DNA of 64,000 bases from contig CAIIXF020000001.1 in assembly GCA_903813345.2 (NCBI GenBank), positions 51,353,885 through 51,417,884 of the forward strand, given 5' to 3'. Shown in pieces: positions 41,101 through 56,100 of the stretch. The notes below the pieces were generated by a model. The model was not told where the DNA came from, ran no database searches, and saw nothing but the letters and a program-made list of their open reading frames with translations. The stretch comes from Owenia fusiformis (taxonomy: Eukaryota; Annelida; Polychaeta; Sabellida; Oweniidae). Each line of letters starts with the position of its first letter. Positions within the stretch are counted from its first letter, which is position 1. Position numbers and translations under genes: made by a program.

Positions 41101-44100
41101 TAAAACAAATGCATGCAGTTAGTGTAGTAGTGGAACAATGAGAGATATATAATAAAACAAATGCATGCAGTTAGTGTAGGAGTGGATTAAGAATGAGAGA
41201 TATATAATTGTTGGCATTAATTCAATAAGAAAGAAATAATAAAAATAAATGTGAAATAAAAATAAAAAATGTGTGAGTTTATGCCGGACTCCCATTGCAT
41301 TGTTTATCTTGGTTAGCTTGCTGCATCATTGGATATCCTTATCAATGTATACTCTGATGCATCACTGGATACCCTCATATCACTGGATACCCTGGTGCAT
41401 TACTGGATACCCTAATATCACTTTATATTAGGGTATCCAGTTTTATACCCTAGTGCATCACACGGTACTCTAACACATCACTGGATACAATATTGACTCA
41501 CTGGATACCATGATGTATCACTGAATAACATTATATTCTTCAAGCATCCATGGATTTTCGAGATAAGATAAACATGCTAATTAGATTTAGTACTGGAATA
41601 AAACATAAATCTGACAGTATAAGACAAACTACACGATGCCCATGTCAAGCAGCGTGCCTACTAGGCACGCAGTTTGAAACTCTGACAAACTGCGCGCATA
41701 TTTCAAAATGCGAGACGGGGAGGACACGACTCCCAAAAAGAGCCAAAATACGAAAAATACAAGGTTAGTCTCGTTCTAAAGATAGTACCATTCTGTGAAG
41801 ATGAACTTAATTTACTTATAGTACTCAATGTTTTTCCCGATGTAAACCTAGTTATCTCAATATAAGGGTCTTAAGTAACTTCTGTGTTCAAAATTTACAG
41901 TGTAAAGTTATATCTATGTCTTTTTATCGTCATTTGCCGTTTATTCAGCCATTGTGTCTGTGTATGCTAGAATATATAGGATCACTCCATCTGATTAAAT
42001 CAGCAAAGTTTGTGTTCAAAACGATAATACGCCATTAACGTGATTTAAACATTTTTCTTGTCAAACTGCGCACCTATATTCACATGTATTTCCCAAACTG
42101 CGTGCCTAAATTTCCAAACTGCTTCCCTATCCAAGCTTGTTTTGTATTATTAGAAAACATAAGCGCCATACAAGGCACATATGTGTCTAATAGTAGAACC
42201 CCATAATTGAAACACTATGAGAGTCCATCCACCAAGATGGTGATCTGAAAATAAAAGTTTTTTTCGTTCCCAACTTAATTGTCACTTCTATTATACATTT
42301 TGACTTTCAATATGAAAATCTCATAAAATCTGACGATAAAGCAAAATTTCCAAAGCTACATGAAAAACACCTACACGTGCCTCTGTAGAAATTCCAATGA
42401 TAATATGTAGTTTTAATAGTGTATGCGCACAGTTTGTAATTTCTGGTTAAAATAGGCGCGCAGTTTGTGATTTATTTCTTTTTAATCTCCTGATTATTTG
42501 TTTTATCTCGAAATATTTTGAATTATACATGATAAATGTGTAAGGAATTAAATATAAAACAAGTCTAAAGTATTTGTCATTTATGTTTAAAGTGCTAGAT
42601 CGTAATTTACGTATAAATTCCCGTTAAATCAGTGACGAAAATGCCATTAATCTGCTTATGTTTTAAAACTTAGATTCATTTGCACATAGTTTTTGCTAGT
42701 ATTTGCAAGATTCGTATATTCGCCACAGAATGAACGCATTGAACAAGAAAACAATGCAGGATAAATGTCTTTAAATTACGTTTCAAAATACAGACTCCAA
42801 CTTAAATGATGCAATGTTCTTAGGCACGCAGTTTGTGATCGAAACAAGTAGGCGTGCAGCTTGACATGGGCACCGTGAACTAGACAACAGCAGCGCCAAA
42901 GCGTAGCAAATCCCATCGAACAGCCATGGCTGGCATTTTAACAAACAAAGTATATAAAAAATGTTATTACACAGTGTGCCATGCTTATAGTATTCACATA
43001 CCAAATATGAAAAATGGCCGCCTTCTACCAAAAGTGTCATTAGACAGTGAGTCATGCTTATAGTATTCACATACCAAATATCAACAAAGTCGCTCCACTT
43101 CTATTTTTGAGTTACAGCAAAAATCGTAAAATAGCTAGTAAAGGTCACCATTTTTCAAGATGGCTGCCATGTGCTTCCTTAATATTTAGATTTCTAACTT
43201 TATTTATGTCCTATATAATTTTTTTACATTTAAAACATATTGCTATTACAGTTTTACATTATATTGTACTTAAATAACTGTAAAATTGGCACTAAAATTT
43301 TTGAATGGGTGGCCATTTTGAAAATCAGCTTTCAAGCAGAACTTCTACACCCATAGGGTATATGTGTACAAAATATGAACAAAATCGGGCCAACGGTATT
43401 GGAGTTATTGCCTGGACGTATGTACAGACGGACGGAGGCGTTCCCTGCCCTATATCCCTCCGAACTTCGTTCAATGGGATAAAAATTGGTAAAGTACTAT
43501 TCATACAAAAACAATGCAGGAATTAAATCATAGAGAACTAGATAACAGCAATGTCAAAGTGTAGCAAATCCCATGGAACAACCATGGCTGCCATTATTAC
43601 AAAATCCTTCCACTACTTTTTCAGTTATAGCAAAAATCGTAAAACAACACACATAAAAATGGTCGTTCACTAGTCAAATTGTCATAAGGAAGTGTAATAT
43701 GCTCCCAAGTAGGTACATATACATTTCAACAAAATCCCACATGTGCATGCAAATAGCAGCCATTTTTCAAAGCCAATTAATTAATAATTAATGAAGACCA
43801 AGATTCTTTGACTTATGGCGCGATATATGACCAAAACCAAAAAATGTTATTCTGTTCATTGTTAAAGCAGATATGAAATGGTATTTTTAACCTACAGGAA
43901 TCAATATAATTTTTTGATAAATGTATTTGGACATGTTTTCTCATCAGTAGTGCGAAAACTATTTCACTCTAACGATCGTTATAGCTGCTTAATAAGCAAT
44001 ATTCGAATTGGTTGTGACGTTATTGGCCCCCACGTGATCTCTCACTGGTCCCCACGTGGCCCATAACGTCATAATGCCTAAATGTTTTGTTTTGGTTTAC

Positions 44101-47100
44101 ACTACAATCCTATGGTTGCCGTGACGTTGTGATTACTAAGGAACCAACAAACCAAAGCTATATTTTGTATATGACGTTACTTATCACGTGGGGGCCAATT
44201 TGATCGATCAGTTAGTTTTGTTTCGTTATTTATGACCGTTAGCAGTTATCTAACATTTATTTTATAATGGCTATCGCAAGAACTCTACGTTGGGCTTACA
44301 ATGGAGAAAACCGCATTTTTGTAGCTGCAAGTTGAGAAAAGCTATTTCAGTTGTCCTTTAAAAGACCGAAATTGCATTCAAAGCCAAATGTAAAATTGTC
44401 TGTTGTTTTAAAGGATTCATATATTTTTCACGTTGCATCAAATAACTACAATGTTGTTTTGCTATGCCTGTAACAGTTGTTACAAATTTTTATCATGAAA
44501 CCTCTTATTTTCTGACTGTAACTGACTTACAAAGGGTGTCTACAAGTTGTCAACAAGTTGTCAAAATATATTGATATAAGTAACACTGTGTAAAATGTTC
44601 TATCAATTTACTTTATCCCTAATGGACAGTTCATTCAGAAAATAATACAGACCTATTAGTTCACCTTTAGAAACTTCCTGATGTCTTAATTAATTTCTGA
44701 AGATTCCATTGGTATATAAGCAAAGTAATAGCTCCTGAAATTTCATATAAGCGTTACAGAGCATCAAAGCACACTATATACTGTATATATTATCATACAT
44801 ATTGCAGAAGGTAAGTCTAAATTTTGTTTTTAATTAGTCAAATTGTTTTTAAAATGGGTTTATATAAAATAATTTGTTTTATTCTTCCTCTTTGATTCTC
44901 AGAATAGCGCTTTTAAAAATAAAAATTAAAAACTTTGTGCAAGATAACTGATAATTTGAAAATAATTGGATAAGCAATAATGTCAATATATGTATGGAAC
45001 TTAACACTGGAGAGACATACAATGTTTTGAAGATTTTGTTCCAAAAATGTATTTGAGAAATCTTATTTTTGTCTACTAAAAACAATAAAATTGTCTACTT
45101 AAAATAGTAGACAATTCTCAGTACTGCTAATTAAACATATAATTAAACTTCACCACTATTTTTGATTAGAAAGATTATATTTGTTTTACATCATGATCAC
45201 GCCCGGTGATCGTGAAAATGGGACGGAGGGGGAGCAGGCAATTTCCGCTAGAAAATTCAACAAATCTGGTAAAATTATTTTTTCAAGACAGAGTTTACGA
45301 TTGAATTGCAAATTGAATAAGCGCACGGTATGATAAAATATGTTAGGTATTCTAGATTTATTTTTCAACCGATACTCTTTTAAGATATAAGATCTATTAA
45401 AAAAGGCGCAACGCAACCAACGTGCAAAAGTCAAAGTTTTTGCTATAAATCAAGCAACAATGGACTACACGACCTGTAATAAATACTTGTAAGTGATGTT
45501 ATCATAACTTAATTAATGTCATTGCTGAATTTATAAAATAAGTTTCCATACGTAAAATAAAAAATAATCGAAAGTAATTAAAATGGGACGGAGGGGGGGA
45601 GGGGATGGAGGGGGGGAGTAATAATTCTATAAAGTGAAACAACTTCACACGAATTCTTGTATTTGAAAAATGAACTCATTAACTTAGTAAGAAACTGGAT
45701 GATATACCCCTGGAGACTGAAAAATGGGGACATTTGGAGTAAAAGGACTTAAAGTCGCGAAACATCTCTAATCATGTCTTATATACATATTGCTCCCCCC
45801 TCCGTCCCCTCCCCCCCCCCCTTCGTCCCAAATTCATTATTTTCGATTATTTTTTATTTCACATATGGAAACTTATTTCATAAATTCAGCAATGACATTA
45901 ATTTAGTTATGATAACATCACTTACAAGTATTTATTACAGGTCGTCCAGACCATTGTTGCTCGATTTATAGCAAAAACGTTGATTTGTGCCTGTTGATGG
46001 CCTTGCGCCTTTTTTAATAGATCTCATACCTTAGATGCGTATCGTTTCAGAAAAAATCCCAGAAAACCTAACATATTCTACCATACCGTGCGCCTATCCA
46101 TTTAGCAATTCAATAGTAAACTTTTTCTTGAAAAAATAAATCTTCCAGATTTGTTGAATTTCCTAGCAGAAATTGCCTGCTCCCCCCCTCCGTCCTATAT
46201 TCACGATCACCGGGCGTGATGATATTTACTTTGTTGTTTAACTGATTGAAAAAAATTAAAAATACACACTAGACATTTTGTATAGCTAGGGCTGCATATA
46301 GAACAATCACCAAAACTAAACCCATTTTCAAAAATCCATTAGAATAAAACAATTATTATTTTCATCACAAATTCTTTTTGAGAAATATTTGTATGAAAGC
46401 ATAAAAATAGCAGTTTAAGTGATTGAAAATAATAAAATTGTTTTTTTCTCACTTATTCATACAAAGTATATTTTTTCTAAAAAGTTGAAACCAAATTATA
46501 ATCACTGTCCATGTATTATTGAGTATTAGATGACAACACAGTACATTGTGGGACACTCGGGCTATAAGAAAATCAGATAGCACATGTAGAACTTCGCAAT
46601 GAATTTTTTATCTACTGGTTTACAAAAAATTCTTGCATTATATATATATCTTTTATTGACTCAATAACCATGTCATGTAAATGACATATCAGTCACTACA
46701 GTGTACAAAAACTACAAACTACAACTACATACTACAAGACTACTTTACATCAGTTTCACATGTCAGGGTATGATATCAGTGTGGTGTATCCATAATACAT
46801 GTGTTTTAAAAAAAAATGTTTACATAATATTAATCATTTTCCAAATTTTTAAAAGAGTGATATACAAATTTGGCTAAATGTAAGTTAACATAAGAGCTTT
46901 TACTAGACATAATAGTTTCAAACAGTTTATCTGGATCTTTGCACTGTTTCAGATCAGATTCTAAAGTTTCAAACAAAAGTTCTCTGTGTTTTAAGTTCTT
47001 TGTACAGCTTGTGATAAAGTGAAGCTCATCCTCAATTACCCCACATTCACTACACAACCTTTCACTTGTGGGTTTTGGCTTTGGTTTTGAGTACCGCCCA

Positions 47101-50100
47101 ACTTCTATCTGTAATTTATGTGAACTCATCCTGAGCCTAGTTAATGTATGTCTATACTTTTTATTTTGAATGTTTAAATATAATTCTTTGGTGAAAGTAT
47201 TTTTGAATTTTATATAAGTTCTAAGAACAGGAAAAGTAAGAATATCCTGTTTCCATTGAAGTGCATAATTACTTTTTAATTTCTTTGTGATCATTTGAAT
47301 AAATATATAATCATCTTCAACATTTTGAGTCAACCAATGAGAGAATAAATCACATTGTTTTAATATGTCAATAACTTTACTGGACCAAGTGCCAGAGTAA
47401 CCTAAACCATTTATTTCAAGGTCATACAAATATGATTTATTGAGCATATTTTCTTCAGGAAATTTCATTAAACGCAGCCAATGTTTAATCAGCTTAATGT
47501 TGAAACGAATTTTTAAAGGATAACGTCCTAGCTCCCCATAAACAGCCGGTGTAGCTGTTGATTTTTTCACACCAAGCAAATTATCCAAGCTCACTTATTT
47601 ATTAATTTTATTTACTTAATCTGTAAAACTATTTACAAAAATTACATCACGATAAATACCAGGACGCCAAAAGGCATATATCGGTGTTATTCATGAGTTG
47701 AAAAAAGGGTATACATTAAAAAGAAATATATATATATATATACTGTACTCCCAGTTAATTTCGTGAGTTTTAATGTCGCAAATTTTGAGAAAACACGATT
47801 TCGCAGCTATTGAATTTCCGGATTTCACAAGTTAAAATCTAATTATTCTCTGAATCCTCAAGCTCTGTAAATAAAGTTACCTCATGTACAGTAAGTACAC
47901 CTCTATTACATTGTCATTTTTCGTATATTTGATCTAATGAGACACTGTAAAAGACATAGTTGCTTAGAATCTCATTTATCGCCTTATAAAACTGTACAAA
48001 CGTTTTACAAATCATTGAAATGCAATGGAGTTCCAGGTTATAAGATATTGACAATTTCTTGAAGATCTTACCACAATCGCGAAAAGAGCGAAACTAAATC
48101 GCACGCAAAAAATACTGGGAGTACAGTAACTAGACCTAATGGCCGACAGTCTATACATGCAATATATGTGATGTATGGTAATATGATTATAAGTGATGAT
48201 GTGCCTAGTTAGAGTGATTTATATTACTGTCATTAATATTTTGGAAGAATGTTGGGTTTATATGATTTCTTGACATGGGATTTGTTATAAGATTGTTAAA
48301 GTGTGTCATCAACAGTGGATCAAAGAGAATTAAGGTCCATAGCCTATCTGAGAGATTTCCTTTTGACATATATTAAGGTTATACTCGTATATCTATACAA
48401 TATTTATTCTTTTCCAAAGGTTTGCTTAGAAGTGATGTTATATCGTTGTTATTATAAGAATAATGGTACATAAAAATTTTTGTGTTGAGGTTATCTTTTA
48501 AAATTCTATCTTTGTTATAGACAAACAAACAGCGGACTCGAAAATTAGAGCTTATAAGGTTTGAAGAAGCTATAACCGATAGATAAGCATGATGAATAGT
48601 ACGCTTGGACCAAAGATTGGGGCCAACCATACAGACATGTATAACACCACGAGCATAATAGCTGATGAAATTCAAGGTACGCTTGGACCAAAGATTGAAG
48701 CCAACCATACAGACATGTATAACACCATGAGCATAATAGCTGATGAAATTCAAGGTACGCTTGGACCAATGATTGAAGCCAACCATACACACATGTATAA
48801 CACCACGAGCATAATAGCTGATGAAATTCAAAGTACGCTTGGACCAAAGATTGAAGCCAACCATACACACATGTATAACACCACGAGCATAATAGCTGAT
48901 GAAATTCAAGGTACGCTTGGACCAAAGATTGAAGCCAACCATACACACATGTATAACAACACCACAAGCATAATAGCTGATGAAATTCAAAGTACGCTTG
49001 GACCAAAGATTGAAGCCAACCATACAGACATGTATAACACCATGAGCATAATAGCTGATGAAATTCAAGGTACGCTTGGACCAATGATTGACGCTAACCA
49101 TACAGACATGTATAACACCACGAGCATAATAGCTGATGAAATTCAAAATACGCTTGGACCAATGATTGAGGCCAACCATACAGACATGTATAACACCACG
49201 AGCATAATAGCTGATGAAATTCAAAGTACGCTTGGACCAATGATTGACGCTAACCATACACGCATATATAACAACACCACAAGCATAACAGCTGACGAAA
49301 TTCAAGAACTATGGGTACACTTCATAATTGCCATTTTCCTCATCTCTTTTATCACTGTGGGGAACAGCCTAATCCTCTGGACAGTTTACAAAATAGAGTC
49401 AATTCGTTCAGTTACAAGTCTTTTCATCGTGAATCTTTCACTGGTTGACTTTTTAACTGGTGCCATTGTGTTGCCAATAACAATGACTATTAACTACATT
49501 ATACCTCTTTTTACAGGCAATTATGTACAAAACAAGTACTACTGCATAGTGAAAGCATTTTTGTTGACATTATTTTTGTTATTGTCAGTGTTTGGGTTGA
49601 TAGGTATTGCCATAGAGCGTTACATAGCTATAGTATTTCCACTGCGTTACGTTAGCCTGATGACCGTAAAAAATGCAAAGATCATAATTGTAAGCATATG
49701 GGTGTATGTACTGTCAATGATGCTTGTAATATTCATAAATGATTTAAATGTGTATGAAACTGGGCAACAATGTATAAATGACAATGTCATCGAGCAATCT
49801 TACTACTTGTTTATCAAACTGAACATTTTTGTCCCAATTCTTATAATTTTTGTTGTTTATACGAAGATCGCTTGGGTTGCATACAAGCATCGAGCCCAGA
49901 TAATAAGTGAATTAGCCAGCATTGATAATGCTAGAGCTGTTGCATACAAAAATGAGCACTCGATTATGAAAGCCACTATCATTGTCAATGTTGTTTTTAT
50001 GATTATGTATGGACAATTTCTGTTAATATCATCACTCGAACTAAGCACTAAATGGTACGGGACATTAAGGTATTTTTCAGGACACATCTTGTCGCTAAAT

Positions 50101-53100
50101 AGTGGAGTGAACCCCTGGATTTATGCAATCCGCAACAGGGAATTTAAGAATGCCCTGCTGGCTGCTCTTAAGCTGAAACGAAATGGGGCTTCAATAGAAT
50201 AGAATTCAGATGATTCAAGATAAGACCCTTTATCATTTAAGCTTAGGTGGTGGTGTGTACTGGTGTACTGTACATATTCATTATTTCCTTAATAACCTAG
50301 ATGTGAGTAGTTACCAGTTTCATCACCAGGCTTATTCAGGTCAAATAACATGGCAGGTATATTAGAAACTTCCCTTAACTTGAATATTCATCAGTTCTAG
50401 TGGTTCAATTAATATTAGCCTTATGTTTCTGATAGTTATACAAATTAAAATACACGTATGTCCAGTAAAAGAAAATATAATCTATTCAATACAAGAAAAG
50501 ATATATCACTTTTTTTTACCTAGAAGTCACGTTTTCAAAGAAAATTAAATTTTCAAAGCTCATAACCACATTTCTAAATGTAGTTTGCCTGTAGATTTCA
50601 AATATGATATCACTTTGACTGAGTTTAGAATTTTTAATGATGTAAATGATGTAAAGATTATTTCTACTTGCATCTAGTTTGTTAAAACCATAACTGGTGT
50701 TTTAGTAACTAAAATGTCTGCTGACACTATTTTAAAAAACACTGCTCTTTGGCTATTCAATTACTTATTGGAAAAATCTATCAACGACCTATCATTAACA
50801 ATATCATACCTCTTATCACAAGCAGAGATGAACATGTACTATGTATGTAAATGGTGGCTATTTTACGAAAGTGTAAGAGATCTACTATGTAAAATTGATA
50901 TAAAAGCATTTTATTCAAGTTAATATAGCACTTGTAGACTCCTTAGTGATATAAATTGTAATTATGTTATATATACAGGGTGGGCCAAAAAATAATTCCC
51001 AAGTTTAAAGATGAATAACATATGATACATGTTAAATCATGTATTGTATATAATTTTGAAGATAAATCATTTCCTAACAATATGATACCATCTGATTGAA
51101 AAAACGTTGTTTTCTTGTGGAGTTAGAGGTTAAAATTGACACCACTGAATCATTCATCTTTAAACTTGGGTATTGGTTTTTTGCCCACCCTGTATATATC
51201 ATATACATATATGTATATATTTTTGTTTGTTAATGTTCACTTTATTGGATTCATCTCAATAGATATTTTTCAAAGGACCAATAAATGAATAAAAGATTGA
51301 TTTGAGGAGTGTGTGCATACTGAGACTAACATACCTAATCTATGTTAGTCTCAGGTGCATATCACCCTTCATGAATTTTGTAATAAAGCATGGTTGTAGA
51401 TGTAGTTATGTTTCTTGTTGTGTTTTAAGTCATGTAACTGATTTGAAATGTCAATAAAATATTGCAATTACACTATAATACACTGAACAGATATTTTGTT
51501 TTTCCTGATAAAGGGAAAATACATGTATATTTTTCTTACTGTATATATTTTATTATTTACAGTCCTCACACTGACTAAATACTTAAAGGCCCCAAGTAAA
51601 GTTTGAAAATATGTTTAATCATTCATTTACTATATTTCATAAAATTGTGAAAAAAGCTGCCACCTTTTCATTTCTCAAATACTCAAATGTCCCTGCATTT
51701 TTCAAAATAAAAGTTGACATTTTTTAATCATCAAATATTCCACTATACAGTGCAAACATATTAACTTTTTAATACCATTTCGAAGATTAAACAAAGGACA
51801 TACTGTTTCAATAACAAATGTCATATCATTGTAATCTCACTCAGGCGGCAAAACTTTTTTGAAAAAATCAAAAAAATTATATGTCAATCTTTTCTAAATA
51901 TCCTAAACTATATTGTTTTTTAACTATATATATTTTGAAATGCATTTTTCTTGAACCACTTTGATGCATGAATGAGTTAAATTCTCATTATTTACTCAAA
52001 TTTCTAAAATTTAGTTTTAGACTTTTGATAACATTTAGTAAGACTACAATATAAGCCAAAGTCTTTTAAACTTTACATGGGGCCTTTAATAATCAAACTA
52101 AAAATAATAAACACTTAAACATAGGCATTAATGTTATACATGTATTCTGAAGGATGGACAAATATAGAGTTCCTTGATAATAAAGTAACATAAGTCTCGG
52201 CTTTAAAGATCTCTGGTCTGCCACAAAGGTTTAATGGTTGCAAAGTTGTCTATTAGTATTCCTAATTTAAGCATTCTCTACTATTTCTCCCAACTATAGT
52301 GTGTCTCATGAAAGTTTTACCATTTTTAAGATATTTGATTTGAATAACTTGCTCCAAATTGAACCAATTTTATTTAAAATCATCTACAAGTTTCCAAGAG
52401 TTCATATCAGATTAGATTTTAATCTGACCTTTGGTTGACCTTCAGTGACCTTTGAAAGGTAAAATTTTCAATGAAGATCGCAAAAATTCTAATAAATAGC
52501 ACCATGGTCCATGGGTATTGGGCTCACATTCTATACATGTTTTCAAAATACCATTGTTGAACCTTTAAAAGCCATGTTTAGACTGAAGATTGAAAGTGTA
52601 ACCTTTAAAACGAGGTACATGTGTAATTTCCAAGGTGGAGTGACTTTTTCACATCAGTCTTTAACATAGGATTTGATCCAATGATTCAGATTAACCAATT
52701 ATTATTGTTAGCAAATTGATCTAGGATCTTTTAGACTTATAACCAATAAGGACCAAAAAAAGTTTTTTGACAACTTGTAGACATCATTGTTAACTTAAAA
52801 AATAAGCATATTGATTGAATCCTTTATTTAAGAGATACATGATACATGATATTTCGGCAATTAAAGTTGTGACCATTTCTTAATTTTATGAGATATTTTG
52901 CCACAACTTCTAGACATTATGACACTTGCTGCCTGTACAATTTAATGCAGCACTTTTGGATTTAGAATATAAAATTTGAAAAGATAGCAAATGATAGTAT
53001 CTTTCCATTCCATGTACATATGAGCACTTTTAATATCTACCTTGGGCAGTTTTATGACAGGTGCCAATTTGGCATGGACGTAGCAGTAGCACCTGATATG

Positions 53101-56100
53101 CCTAATTAAGACACATGTTTACAAGATATCTAATGTAATGTATTACGCTTTAGAGACATTCAACTCTCTAGTCAATACTAATTACACTAAATCATATATC
53201 TAGAATGACAATTTGAGAAATGATTTCTTAATCAATGAGGCATAATAATAACATGTTTTGCACTTGCTAATTGTTCATTAGTTCAGGTATGCATTTCATC
53301 AATGGCCTCATTGCCTTCACTGTCGTTAATGAAGGTGCTTATTTCATTTATTTAATCATATTTCCTACATTCTCATGATATTTCTAATTTATATCATGAC
53401 TTTATCTAGCACCTTGTTACTAATATTAATCCAATTGAAAAATATTTGATAAATCAAGAAACAAAGCGACGTATTCTCCATATTACATTATTTTTATTGT
53501 ATGTATGTTATTTTAGCCTGACCAAAACCGCTACTGCCATCTATATAGCCAGTTATCTACAATTTTTCTTTTCTCGATTTTTTTTCATTATGTAACTCAG
53601 GAAGAGAGATTTCAAGAGTGTGTCATCCATTTTTTGATTACTCTTACATATTTTTGAGACATGGCGTCCCCAAAATATGTCAGCAAAAAAGTCTCCAAAT
53701 CCATCAGTATCAATTTAATAGGAAATTTGCTCAGGATTCCAAATCTGAACTAGAAGTTGAAATCTGACTGACCTTCTTTGAACTTTAAAAGTTAAAAAGT
53801 TCAATTCTTTAAATTTTTATTTGGACTTAAAAATAAGTTAATATAAGAGGTGAGGACCTCGAAAAAAATCTGTTAAGATTTCTAGTTTCAAAGGTCAAGA
53901 TGAGATTCTAGGTCATTTTCATAATTTTCACTGTTATCACACCTAATTTCAATATTTCATGAAATTTCTTGCATGTAATTAATTTTAAGTTCCTTTTTGT
54001 ATTTCCAACATTTTCCTCACTCTATGTCTTGATGAAAATATTACCAATTTTGAGTGACTCAAAAGAGGGTGAATTTCAATGTTCTCCAAATCCATCATGA
54101 TTAGTATCGATTTGATAGGAAATTTGCTCAGGATACTGAATCTGAAATAAAAATCTGACTATGGTTAACATTCTATGACCTTGAAAAATCATTGATAATT
54201 TTTGAAATATATATACACTGTAAGAGGAGTTATCATAAAGTTCTCATAATATCTCTTTATTAGACTCCAGATGAAATCTGGAGTCTATTACTTTTGTCAG
54301 TATTCTTCTTCTTCTTTATTCTTCTACACACGTTTTCTCCTTAACTAGAAGACATTGAGTCAAGTCCTGTATATGGTCAATTTAGGTCCAGTATCTAGTT
54401 TCTTGGAAATTGGGTCAATTTTTTATCTAGGTCAAAGGTCAAGAACTAGGTCAAATCTTAAATCTGTCTATTATCTTCGTCGTTATTTATCGAAACAACT
54501 TTGTCTTTTTTTCATCATGTAGCTTAGAAACAGCCCTTTCATAAGTGTGCCATCAGATTTTTGATTACTGTTACCGATTTTGAGATATGGTGTCCAGAAA
54601 GTAGGTCAGAACAAAACATTCTCCAAATTCAACATATGAGTTATGAAATAAGTGTAGAATGATCTCAGGAATCCGAATCTGCAAACCAAATTTGGATCGG
54701 ATTTCCGGTTCAGAAGTTATTGCGTTTTGAATGCTCAAAAATCGCTAAATTTGGTGCCCATGTTAAGTCAATGGGAAAATATAGACTAGAGATAGATAGA
54801 GTTCAGCTAAATACAATGAAAGCTTTTAAAAGAATGGAACCTCAAAAGCCATCTAGCTTCAAAATTTGGACACCAAAATGCCTAGGTCAAAATCTAGGTC
54901 AAATTCAAAGTTTTTCCTTATTTTTGCGATTCTGACACTACACTTTAATTATATTCTTCGAAATTGTGTATACATGTAGCAAAGAGTGTGCTAATAGTGT
55001 TAGCCTTTTGCCGTCAGAGAGTATTTTGACCCACTTTTGAGGTATGGTGTCCGAAAAGTAGGTCAAAATAAAAAGTTCTCCAAATTTAACATATGAGTTA
55101 TGAATTAAAAGTAGAATTTTCTCAGCAATCCGAATCTGCAAACCAAATTTGGATCCGACTTCCGGTTCCAAAAGTTATGGCGTTTTTAAATTTCGAGAAA
55201 AATCGATCTGATGGTATCCAGATAGAAAGTCAAGAGTAGTGAAGAAAATGTTGAAAAATCCATCCATTCTTCCATCCATCCTTCCTATCCTATCCTATCC
55301 TTCCTATCTTTCCTTTCTTCATATATTTTCCTTCCTATCCTATCCTTCCTTCTTATTCTATCCCATCCGTCTTTCCTATTCTACCCTATTCTATCCTTCC
55401 CATCTTATCCGTTCTTATCCTATCCTATCCTTCCTATCTATCCTTCCAATCCTTTCCTTCCTATCATATCCTTCCTTGCTATTCTACCCTATCGTTCCTT
55501 CCTATTCTATCCTATCCCTCCTTCCTATTTCATCCATCCATCCATCTTTTTCTGGATGACTCGGCTTATTCTGGATGTCTGAATCTGAATCTGGAGTCTG
55601 AAATTGAACTTGTTCAATTTCCAAAGTCTAGTTATTTTTATTTTTCAATATATTCTAATGAAATTTTCACAGAAAGTGCAACAATAGAATGTTGAATTAG
55701 TTCAGCAAAAAAATATTTTGTGTAACAGAAACATTACATAAGATATGGTTGCCATAGTAACTGGAAATCAAGGCTCCGAGGGCACATAAAAAGCCTTGCT
55801 AAAATAGCCCTCACTAACATTGTGTAATACATAATAAGTTAACAAATAAGCTATCAAACACATTTTATTGTTCAATACTATGTGCTATTGACTGTTTGAA
55901 CTATCATAATGGTCATGCAAATGGTGTGATCTCATAATGGATGATTGCAATGCTTCATTAGAAGTGATGTTAGACCATATGACTGTTTTGTTAAATATTC
56001 TGGGGAAAGTTGATTTTTCCCCTTATAGTTCATTTTTAATATGTTCAGACCACACACAGTGTGTAATTTTGTGGATATCTTTGTTGATATGTTTGTTTTA

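Noticed and set aside
48379-49305. 308-codon minus-strand frame with repeated ISYYARGVIHVCMV units
   Set aside because: It is the reverse strand of the GPCR repeat array; a 78-bp period keeps all frames open. The plus-strand frame continues into a true seven-helix domain, this one does not.
55239-55559. 106-codon frame rich in Pro, Ser, Leu and Tyr
   Set aside because: Translation of a pyrimidine microsatellite.
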